From NCBI RefSeq assembly GCF_004745425.1, contig NZ_PGGK01000003.1, forward strand, positions 124,001 to 188,000: a DNA stretch of 64,000 bases, in the 5' to 3' direction. This document shows positions 44,837 to 52,517 of the stretch, one piece after another; the stretch's first letter is position 1, and each line of letters opens with the position of its first letter. This stretch comes from Methanolobus halotolerans (GTDB lineage Archaea > Halobacteriota > Methanosarcinia > Methanosarcinales > Methanosarcinaceae). The notes under the pieces were generated by a model. It saw nothing but the letters and a program-made list of their open reading frames with translations, was not told the origin of the DNA and ran no database searches. The position numbers and the translations under genes are program-made.

Positions 44837-47356
44837 ATGCCTGAACAATCACATCAAGAAATCAGTATGGAATCAATAATCAATAATAGCCCTGTTATTG
44901 TAATTTCAAGAAAGGTCGAAAAAGATTTTCCAGTGAAATACGTGTCCAATAACATATGGCAATTCGGATATACACCTGAGGACTTTTATTCAAGCGAAGT
45001 TAAATACTCTGATCTGATCCATCCTGATGATCGTAAAGGTGTCTTAAAGTCCTTTAAATATCTAGATAAACAACTAAGTGAATTTGTTCGGGAATACAGG
45101 GTTATAACCCGGTTTGATGAGATACGCTACGTTGAAGATAGAATGCATATAAAAATCTATGATGACAAAAGTGTGCATCTTGAAGGTACTATTCTGGATA
45201 TCACTGAACGCAAACATCATGAGATTATCGACCGCCAATATAGCTCGAGTAACGGAAAGTCACTTACTGATATTTCTCTCGAGGATGGCCTGAGGCTTCT
45301 TGTCACCAATGCAGAAAAGGTTCACTCCGGCCTTACATGCGCTGTTATGTTACTTGACAAGGAGAAGCAGCATATATCACGCATCATTGCACCTAACCTT
45401 CCCCTGTCCTTCAAGGAGGCGATGGAAGGTCTTGAGATCGAGTACGGAGTTTGTTCATCTGGCACGGCACTCTATATGGGAGAAGGGGTTATCGTTGATA
45501 ATATAGAGGAGCACCCCTATTGGGCACTACACCGTGAAGTTGCAAAGAAGGCAGATATCAAGGCCAGCTGGGCCGAACCAATAATTGCTTCTACAGGGGA
45601 GATACTTGGTGTTTTCCTGATGTATTTCAATTTCCCGAACAGGCCAAAGAAGACATGTTTCGAGTATCTTAAAGCAAATGCAGATCTGGCAGCCATCGAG
45701 ATCGAACACAGGATAGTTAACGAAACATTCAAGGAATCCGAGCATAAGTTCAAAACGATCTTCAATAACATCAACGACCAGATATATGTAAGTGAACTGA
45801 ACGGAAATCTAATTGATGTTAACCAGGTTGTTGTTGACGATCTTGGATATTCAAAAGAGTATATTCTAAAATCATCACCTATGGATATTGTACCTTCCTG
45901 GTACATACAGCGTGCCTGTGAACTGATCAAAATGATCGAAAGGGATCATAAGGCAATGTATGAAGCTGCAGCCATCCGCAAGGATGGTTCTGTAATCCCT
46001 CTGGAAATAAATGCAAGAATGATCGATTATAATGGAAAGAAAACCATCTTGTCAGTAGCACGTGATATAACTGAGCGTAAAAAAGCTGAAAAGGCAGAAC
46101 ATTTGAATGAACTGCGTCTGGAGGCGCTGATCAAGCTCAATGAAATGACAACTGCTTCTTTAGATGAGATATCGGAATTTGTCAAAGAAGAGGCTGTTCG
46201 CCTTACTGAAAGTAAACTTGGATATCTTGCATTCACGAACGCTGACGAAACTGATCTAATCATGCATTCGTGGTCCAACTCTGCTATGAGTGAATGTGGT
46301 ATAAGTGATAAAAAGTTTATTTATCCAATAAAGACCACTGGACTATGGGGTGAAGCTGTGAGGCGGAGGAAGGCAATTATCACAAATGATTATTCAGCTT
46401 CAAGCACCTTGAAAAAAGGATATCCAGAAGGGCACGTTGAATTGACAAGACATATGAATGTCCCGATATTTGACGGAGATCACATTGTTGCAGTTGTGGG
46501 CGTTGGGAATAAGGAAGAAGAATACAATGAATCGGATGTGCGCCAGCTCACACTTTTAATGCAGGGAATGTGGAAGATCATTCAGAGCAAACAGTTAATA
46601 AATGCGCTTAGCAAATACTCAGAAGAGCTATCAAAGGCAAACACGAATCTTAGATCTGTCAACATGATGAAAGAAGAATTCCTTGAGGACAATCTGGAAA
46701 AAGGCCATGATATTTTGCACGGATATAATGTACTTGATGATGAAACACTTAGCCTGCTGGATAATTCGCAAAAAGAAGCCATATCTGTACTTCTGAATAG
46801 CTCTGAAAGATTAAAGCGTCTGATAGATGCCATTCTTTTCAGCAGCATGCAGCAAGCTGGCAGGATAGAATACTCGTTTGCACCAGTAAATATCGGGAAT
46901 GTCTTAGAAGATGCAATTCTTAATTCAATCCTGCTGATAGAAGGAAAAGAACTGGAACTTGACAAAAATATATCGCCCGGGCTCTCATTAGTAAAAGGTG
47001 ACAAAGAAAAATTGAAAGATATGTGTACATATCTGATTCATAATGCTATAAATGTTACTCCTAAAGGTAATACTATAAAAGTAGAAGTTCATGAGGAAGA
47101 AAAATGTCTCAATATAACTGTAACTGACAGTGGGACTGGTATAGATAAAGATCTCATTCCTCATCTTTTCTATAAAATGTATCAGATAGATGACTCAGTA
47201 ACAAGGATGTATCAGGGTCTTGAATCAAGTCTTTATATATGCAAGGAAATCGTGCTTGCACATCATGGAAATATCTGGATAGAAAGCGAACTTGGTCAGG
47301 GCAGTTCTTTTCATGTAAAAATTCCAAAATGGAGTGATAATCAAAATAGCATTTAA
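44837..47356 (+). CDS. PAS-GAF-PAS-GAF sensor histidine kinase, MsmS-like
   Basis: 839 residues. Order: PAS (1-130, ending LDITERKHH), GAF (150-300), PAS (310-425, ending ARDITERKKAEK), GAF (430-590), a helical region (600-700) without a clear H-box, and HATPase_c (720-839; NAINVTPKGNTI, VTDSGTGIDKDLIPH, GQGSSFHV). This layout is that of MsmS/RdmS of Methanosarcina acetivorans, heme-binding redox sensors encoded next to mts genes. In MsmS heme is bound through one Cys in the second GAF domain; here the only Cys there is C487 (MSECGIS). The phospho-accepting His is not obvious. It is followed by an Msr-type regulator, as in M. acetivorans. Confidence 0.85.
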   Translation: MPEQSHQEISMESIINNSPVIVISRKVEKDFPVKYVSNNIWQFGYTPEDFYSSEVKYSDLIHPDDRKGVLKSFKYLDKQLSEFVREYRVITRFDEIRYVEDRMHIKIYDDKSVHLEGTILDITERKHHEIIDRQYSSSNGKSLTDISLEDGLRLLVTNAEKVHSGLTCAVMLLDKEKQHISRIIAPNLPLSFKEAMEGLEIEYGVCSSGTALYMGEGVIVDNIEEHPYWALHREVAKKADIKASWAEPIIASTGEILGVFLMYFNFPNRPKKTCFEYLKANADLAAIEIEHRIVNETFKESEHKFKTIFNNINDQIYVSELNGNLIDVNQVVVDDLGYSKEYILKSSPMDIVPSWYIQRACELIKMIERDHKAMYEAAAIRKDGSVIPLEINARMIDYNGKKTILSVARDITERKKAEKAEHLNELRLEALIKLNEMTTASLDEISEFVKEEAVRLTESKLGYLAFTNADETDLIMHSWSNSAMSECGISDKKFIYPIKTTGLWGEAVRRRKAIITNDYSASSTLKKGYPEGHVELTRHMNVPIFDGDHIVAVVGVGNKEEEYNESDVRQLTLLMQGMWKIIQSKQLINALSKYSEELSKANTNLRSVNMMKEEFLEDNLEKGHDILHGYNVLDDETLSLLDNSQKEAISVLLNSSERLKRLIDAILFSSMQQAGRIEYSFAPVNIGNVLEDAILNSILLIEGKELELDKNISPGLSLVKGDKEKLKDMCTYLIHNAINVTPKGNTIKVEVHEEEKCLNITVTDSGTGIDKDLIPHLFYKMYQIDDSVTRMYQGLESSLYICKEIVLAHHGNIWIESELGQGSSFHVKIPKWSDNQNSI

Positions 47357-47422
47357 ACCCTCATAAATGAAATATTTGAATTGTAGTTAAAATAGTATAA
47401 TATCGCGATATGAGGTGATCAC

Positions 47423-48226
47423 ATAAAACTTTCGCTTTTAGGAACGATCTTTCTCTCCGAAAAAAGAATGGATCTGCTGCTATTGTTAATAAAAGGGCCT
47501 ATGAACATTGAGGAAATCAAAAACACGCTTAATGTCACGACAAGTGCTATGATGACTCAAATAAAGGTTCTGATAGATCAGGGTCTGATCATCTATGATA
47601 ATGACTTTTATAGGCTTTCGCTTTTCGGAGAGGTCATCGTCAGAAAAATGGTCCCTCTTGTCAATACACTCAAGGTTTACTCTGACAATTTGGAATATTG
47701 GGAGAATCATAAGTTCAATTCTATACCTACCTATTTACAGGACAGGGTGGAAGAACTTGGAGAATGTGAACTTATAGAGCCGGATCTTAATCGAATGTAT
47801 GAATTGCCTATCAAATTGGAGACAAATCTTGAAAAAGCAGAGTACATATTGGAAGTATCGGCCTATTTTAGTCCTGCATACCCCTCTAAATATCTTGAAC
47901 TGGCAAGAAAAGGTGTTAATATATCACTTATCATATCTGCACCTGTTTTCGAACGTCTCAAGAATGAATATAGTTCTGTATTGGAAGAATTTTTTGAAGC
48001 GGAAAACGTTGATATATATGTTCATCCTGATACAATTGGCCTGGCTTCCTGTATCGTCACTGATAAATCACTATCCATCTCGCTTTTCTTTAAAAATGGC
48101 ATGTACCATAATCATGCAATGATGAGCTTTAATCAAAAGTCCCTTGACTGGGGTAAAGATCTTTTTGAGTATTTCAAATCTAATTCAACATTTTGCAAAA
48201 ACTCGTCATTTGTAGAGCATGCATAA
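47423..48226 (+). CDS. Msr-type transcriptional regulator (HTH plus FilR1 domain)
   Basis: About 267 residues if started at ATA 47423; the first ATG is at 47468. N-terminal winged helix (IEEIKNTLNVTTSAMMTQIK), then the FilR1/DUF1724 domain (LEKAEYILEVSAYFSPAYPS, SIVTDKSLSISLFFKNG-like). In methanogens Msr proteins switch methyltransferase genes, including mts genes. The strong site GAGGTGATC (47412-47420) fits a start at 47423, and the text KLSLLGTIFLSEKRMDLLLL from there matches the family N-terminus, which the ATG start would cut off. So an AUA start, or a mutated AUG, is likely. It sits between the sensor kinase and the mts-type gene. Confidence 0.85.
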   Translation: MKLSLLGTIFLSEKRMDLLLLLIKGPMNIEEIKNTLNVTTSAMMTQIKVLIDQGLIIYDNDFYRLSLFGEVIVRKMVPLVNTLKVYSDNLEYWENHKFNSIPTYLQDRVEELGECELIEPDLNRMYELPIKLETNLEKAEYILEVSAYFSPAYPSKYLELARKGVNISLIISAPVFERLKNEYSSVLEEFFEAENVDIYVHPDTIGLASCIVTDKSLSISLFFKNGMYHNHAMMSFNQKSLDWGKDLFEYFKSNSTFCKNSSFVEHA

Positions 48227-48304
48227 CACGTTTCCCTATTATTTTGGAACATCTACATAAATTCCTACTTTTAATAAAATTTGTAACTATCCAATTTAGT
48301 CATT

Positions 48305-48331
48305 AATCTGATTAACGACGTTAATCCGATT
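48305..48331 (+). promoter_or_regulatory. 27-bp imperfect palindrome upstream of the Mts-type gene
   Basis: AATCTGATTAAC and GTTAATCCGATT form arms of 12 bases with one mismatch around GAC (48305-48331). It lies about 120 bases before the TATA box of the methyltransferase gene, a fitting place for an activator site. The encoded Msr regulator directly upstream is the best candidate to bind it. Confidence 0.5.
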
Positions 48332-48451
48332 GTTTATCTTAATCTTGTTAAACTCACTAACAACATTGTATTCATCAATATAATTATAACAATTAACCCA
48401 TTTGCAAGCATTAATAATATTAACAGCGCTAACAAATAACTCTCGGTTATG

Positions 48452-48459
48452 TTATATAC
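48452..48459 (+). promoter_or_regulatory. TATA box of the Mts-type gene
   Basis: TTATATAC at 48452-48459 is a consensus archaeal TATA box. Transcription should start about 25 bases on, near 48483, leaving a leader of about 55 bases that ends in AGGAGGT (48526-48532) before ATG 48538. The 310-bp spacer 48227-48537 holds no gene; it is rich in TTAAC/GTTAA words. Confidence 0.5.
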
Positions 48460-48537
48460 TTTTGTTTCGTAACTTGCAATGTCAAGAGACAAAAATAAAC
48501 TGCTGTTGACACAAAAGAAAAACTTAGGAGGTAGATT

Positions 48538-50442
48538 ATGGAACTTGCCATTCTTAACAAGTTAGCGGAAGCTGTAATTGAAGGAGATGACGATCTCGCA
48601 GAAGAACTTTCACAGGAAGTTCTAGATAAAGGACTGGACCCTTACGAGGCGATCGTAGATGGCCTGGCTAAAGGGATGATGATAATCAGTGACAAATATG
48701 AAAAAGGAGAAGCATTTGTCCCAAACCTGTTGATCGCATCCAGTGCAATGTATGCCGGTATGGAGATTCTGAGCCCTCAGATCCAGACAAATGATACTGA
48801 AAAAGCAGCTGTGGGCGTAATAGGTAGTATCGAGGGAGATGTGCATGACATTGGCAAGAATCTTGTCAAAACAATGCTATCTGCTTCAGGTTTCAATATG
48901 ATAGACCTGGGTGCTGATGTACCGGTAGAGAGATTTATTGAAGTTGCTAAAGAACAAAAAGCAGATCTTATTTCCATGAGCGCTCTGATGACCACTACCA
49001 TGACTAATATGGAAAAGGTCATTGAGATGCTTCAGGAAGAAGGTGTGAGAGACTCCCTCCGAATTATGGTTGGTGGAGCTCCTGTATCAGAAGAGTTTGC
49101 ACATGCGATTGGTGCCGACTCAACCCATGCAGACGCCCTGCATGCAAGTGAATGGGCAAATGAAAGTGTAAAGGAACTTGATCCAAATCAGATCAGATGG
49201 AGTGAGGAGAAGATCAACCTTGGTAAAGTAAAGTACAGGGAGATCCTATCTAAGAAAAAGGTAAAAGGTAAGACTGATATCGGACTTGATACTGCCAAAG
49301 AGATTATTGAGGAATTTGAAAAGGTAGGTGTCAAGTCAAAAGAGCAAATGTCTCATATGGACAGGACATTAGCTTCTATGGGAGACAAAAAAGTGGATCG
49401 TCTACCTGTATATCCACTTGCCTGTGGCATCTATAGAAAGTTTGCCGAACAAAATTACAAACAGTACGCAACCGACCCAAATGCATTTGTAGAGAGTGCT
49501 TTCCTTGGATCCAAATATTTGGACACTGATATGTTTGTTGGTCTCATCGATCTTTCTGCAACATCAGCAGACTTTGGATGTAAGATAAAGTATCCTGAAG
49601 ATGACACTCCTTCCTCAGAAGGCCACCTCAAGATTTACGAGGATATTGAAGTACCTGAGGTCAAAGAGGGAACCCGTGCGTATGAGCTTGTAATGGCATC
49701 GAAGATGGCAACAGAAAAACTGAACAAGGACTTGAAGACTCCTTTTGTCGGTTTCCACGAAGGACCACTTCTTACTCTCACCCAGCTGATGGGTGCGGAC
49801 CGTGTGCTCATGGACATGAAAACGCATCCGGATGTCGTGCTTGAAGCGGTGCAGAAATGTACGGACTATATTTGCCAGGTATCTGAGCTCTTCTTTGAGG
49901 AGAATGCCTGTAATGCCCTGTGTATAGACAATCTCTGGTCCAATAATGTCATCATGAGCGAAGAAGACTACTGGAAGTTCGATGGTAAGTTCGTTTATGA
50001 TCAGCATGTTCCCATTTTCAAGAAGTATGACCAGCCGTACATTATTCACAACTGTGCTGATGCTGTCCACTTTGATACACAGATTAAAAAGTTCGGCACA
50101 CAACTGTTCAGTTATGCACACTACCCAAAACTGAGAAGTAAGGGTTCCCAGAACTATGCAGACCTGATCCCAAAGTATGGTGACACCTGTTGCATGATGG
50201 GTGAGATCAATCCGGTCGACTTCATGGATCATTCAGCTGGCGGAGTACAGAAAATCAAGGATGATACAAAGGAATTGCTTGAGGGCGTCCTTCCAGTACT
50301 CAAAGAGAATGGTATGCAGTCCAAGTACGTACTGTCTACCGGATGTGAGATACCACCGGGCGGTCCACTGAACACTGTTAAGGCTATGGTCGATATTGCC
50401 AAGGAACTAGGTCCGCAGTTGCAGAAGGACAACATCGGATAA
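48538..50442 (+). CDS. Fused corrinoid protein/methyltransferase, MtsD/MtsF/MtsH type
   Basis: 634 residues. Residues 1-85 are the helical cap of MtaC/MtbC-like corrinoid proteins; 90-215 bind cobalamin, with DVHDIG giving His103 as the lower cobalt ligand, then SALMTTTM. From about 265 a MtaA/MtbA-type (uroporphyrinogen decarboxylase fold) methyltransferase follows, with zinc ligands in IIHNCADA (HxC) and STGCEIPPGG (Cys). This fusion is that of the Mts proteins of Methanosarcina acetivorans, which demethylate dimethylsulfide or methanethiol and methylate coenzyme M. An excellent AGGAGGT site and TATA box suggest high expression. A strong terminator follows. Substrate is inferred; a related methylated thiol is possible. 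Confidence 0.92.
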   Translation: MELAILNKLAEAVIEGDDDLAEELSQEVLDKGLDPYEAIVDGLAKGMMIISDKYEKGEAFVPNLLIASSAMYAGMEILSPQIQTNDTEKAAVGVIGSIEGDVHDIGKNLVKTMLSASGFNMIDLGADVPVERFIEVAKEQKADLISMSALMTTTMTNMEKVIEMLQEEGVRDSLRIMVGGAPVSEEFAHAIGADSTHADALHASEWANESVKELDPNQIRWSEEKINLGKVKYREILSKKKVKGKTDIGLDTAKEIIEEFEKVGVKSKEQMSHMDRTLASMGDKKVDRLPVYPLACGIYRKFAEQNYKQYATDPNAFVESAFLGSKYLDTDMFVGLIDLSATSADFGCKIKYPEDDTPSSEGHLKIYEDIEVPEVKEGTRAYELVMASKMATEKLNKDLKTPFVGFHEGPLLTLTQLMGADRVLMDMKTHPDVVLEAVQKCTDYICQVSELFFEENACNALCIDNLWSNNVIMSEEDYWKFDGKFVYDQHVPIFKKYDQPYIIHNCADAVHFDTQIKKFGTQLFSYAHYPKLRSKGSQNYADLIPKYGDTCCMMGEINPVDFMDHSAGGVQKIKDDTKELLEGVLPVLKENGMQSKYVLSTGCEIPPGGPLNTVKAMVDIAKELGPQLQKDNIG

Positions 50443-50475
50443 AATAGGTAAATCACTTCCCTATTTTATCTTTTA
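50439..50475 (+). terminator. Terminator after the Mts-type gene
   Basis: ATAAAATAGG (50439-50448) pairs perfectly with CCTATTTTAT (50460-50469), followed by CTTTTATTT. The stem overlaps the stop codon. It should end most transcripts of the methyltransferase gene and lower expression of the downstream genes. Confidence 0.65.
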
Positions 50476-50502
50476 TTTATCATAAATTGAATGAGGTGAT
50501 CG

Positions 50503-50580
50503 CTGATAATAGGTCTATATTCAAAAAAAGGCGGCAAATTGCCGCCCTACCTCTATCACTTCATATGGAAAGGTGAATAA
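50503..50580 (+). other. Short open frame with strong ribosome binding site and GC hairpin
   Basis: GAGGTGATC at 50493-50501 is followed by an open frame with no ATG, GTG or TTG (CTG, ATA, ATA first) that encodes GLYSKKGGKLPPYLYHFIWK and ends at TAA 50578-50580, just before ATG 50583. The frame contains the 17-base hairpin GGCGGCAAATTGCCGCC at 50530-50546. It could be a mini-peptide coupled to the next gene, a decayed start or a regulatory leader. Confidence 0.25.
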
Positions 50581-50582
50581 CA

Positions 50583-52517
50583 ATGAATCTAGGACTTGGT
50601 ATTGATACAGGTGGCACATATACTGATGCCGTAATAATGGATCTTGAGAAAGGAAATATTATTGATTCTCATAAGTCACTGACAACTTATCCCGACCTGA
50701 TAAAAGGCATTGAGAATACACTTGGGGGGCTAAAAGAAGAGTATCTTAAAAGAGTTACTTTTACTTCTGTATCCACAACACTGGCAACAAATACTACACT
50801 TGAAGGCAAAGGTTATCCTGCAGCTCTTATTATGATAGGATATTCCATAAACAAAGAATTGCCAACCGATTATAGCATTTCGATCGATGGCGGTCACGAT
50901 TCCGATGGTAATGAGATAACAAACCTTGGAAGCCTTGAAGATGTGAAAGATTTCGTGTTGGAGAATAAAAACAGGGTTGCTTCATTTGCTATATCTTCTT
51001 ATTTTGGCGTCAGAAACCCTGACCACGAGATCAGGGTTAAAGAATACGTTCGTGAACTGACAGATCTTCCAGTTGTCTGCGGACATGAACTGTCCCTTAG
51101 TCTTGGAGCCTATGAAAGAGCTGTGACCGCACTTTTGAATGCCCAGCTGATACCTGTGATAGATGAATTTATAAAATCGATATCTTCAGTCATGGAAAAA
51201 AAGGGTATTAAATCCATATTGATGATGATGAAATGTGACGGTTCCCTTGTCAAAATAGAAGAAGCTCTTGAAAAACCAGTGGAATCCATATTCTCTGGCC
51301 CTGCTGCAAGTCTTGTAGGGGCAGCACACCTGACAGGAAGCAAAACCTGCATTGCTCTGGATATAGGTGGAACGAGTACTGATATTGCAATGATACATGA
51401 TGGTGTTCCTGTAGTAAATGATTCCGGAGCTGTTGTAGGAGGCTGGAGCACTATGGTAAAGGCTATAAAAATGGACACTTCCGCTTTAGGAGGAGATAGT
51501 CATGTATGGGTACAGAAAAAGATGTTCATTGGCCCAAAAAGAGTGATCCCTCTGTGCCTGGCAGCATCGGAATATCCTTCCCTGATAGATAAACTGAATA
51601 ACATGCAAAAATTCACTCCTCATATGATGTCCGAAATAATGCAGCCTACTGTCTTCTTTATAAATCGGGAATCTGGCTCATCTAATATGAAAAAGTCAGA
51701 GCTTGATGGTCAGGAAATAAATGTACTGGATGCTATTGGAGATGGACCATCGTCGTTATCAGATATAGAAAAAAAGATTGAGATGCATCCTCTCATGTTC
51801 GTAGACGTCTTAAAATCACTTATCAGGAAAAGACACGTCCATCAGATTGGTTTCACACCAACGGATGCACTGCACGTACTTGGGGAATACGAACAGTGGA
51901 ATAAAACTGCATCTTTCATAGGAGCAGACATACTATCAGGATATCTCGGTATGAGCAGGGATGAGTTCTGTTTGGAACTTAAACAGAATTTTCAGAAAAG
52001 CCTGGCCTTACATCTTGTTTCTTACTTCTGTCCTGATGTCAAAAAAGAAGATATCAGAAAGTTACTGGAATATCCTGACATGCTGATGTTCAAACCAAAG
52101 ATTCCGGTAGTGATGGTAGGGGCTCCTGTAAAAGCCTATGCAAAGGAACTGAACAAGGTCATTGAAGTTGATATGGATATACCGGCTTTCTATGAAGTTG
52201 GTAATGCGGTTGGAGCCCTTGTAGGCGATGTGATCTACAGAACAGAGATGCTGATAAAACCTTCCTCAAGAGGTAGCTCTAGCTATACTCTTTTCTCGGA
52301 TGAGGGCAGGCAAATATTTGAAGAATACAAGGGTGCTGTAGATCATGCAACCGAGCATGTTGAAAAATCAGTTGCACAATACATGAAAGGTTATGGTCTG
52401 AATATGGATAATGTCAATTTTCAGCTTAAAAGAGACGACATTGGAGCTGTGGGCACGATTCCACTTGAAACGCGATTTGTCGGTGTGGCTATAGGCAGTC
52501 CCAGGAGAAGCGTATGA
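50583..52517 (+). CDS. Hydantoinase/oxoprolinase-family (HyuA-like) ASKHA ATPase, copy 2
   Basis: 644 residues, the same length as the copy at 38183 and alike throughout (GIDTGGTYTDAVIM; TSVSTTLATNTTLEG; CIALDIGGTSTDIAMIHDG; FYEVGNAVGALVGD). The nucleotide-binding motifs are intact. Here it lies between the Mts-type fusion and a chaperonin-like gene; its TGA overlaps the ATG of that gene (ATGA at 52514), so the two proteins are made together. This suggests an ATP-driven role in assembly, activation or repair of the corrinoid enzyme rather than hydantoin breakdown. That role is an inference. AAGGTGA precedes the ATG. Confidence 0.88.
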   Translation: MNLGLGIDTGGTYTDAVIMDLEKGNIIDSHKSLTTYPDLIKGIENTLGGLKEEYLKRVTFTSVSTTLATNTTLEGKGYPAALIMIGYSINKELPTDYSISIDGGHDSDGNEITNLGSLEDVKDFVLENKNRVASFAISSYFGVRNPDHEIRVKEYVRELTDLPVVCGHELSLSLGAYERAVTALLNAQLIPVIDEFIKSISSVMEKKGIKSILMMMKCDGSLVKIEEALEKPVESIFSGPAASLVGAAHLTGSKTCIALDIGGTSTDIAMIHDGVPVVNDSGAVVGGWSTMVKAIKMDTSALGGDSHVWVQKKMFIGPKRVIPLCLAASEYPSLIDKLNNMQKFTPHMMSEIMQPTVFFINRESGSSNMKKSELDGQEINVLDAIGDGPSSLSDIEKKIEMHPLMFVDVLKSLIRKRHVHQIGFTPTDALHVLGEYEQWNKTASFIGADILSGYLGMSRDEFCLELKQNFQKSLALHLVSYFCPDVKKEDIRKLLEYPDMLMFKPKIPVVMVGAPVKAYAKELNKVIEVDMDIPAFYEVGNAVGALVGDVIYRTEMLIKPSSRGSSSYTLFSDEGRQIFEEYKGAVDHATEHVEKSVAQYMKGYGLNMDNVNFQLKRDDIGAVGTIPLETRFVGVAIGSPRRSV

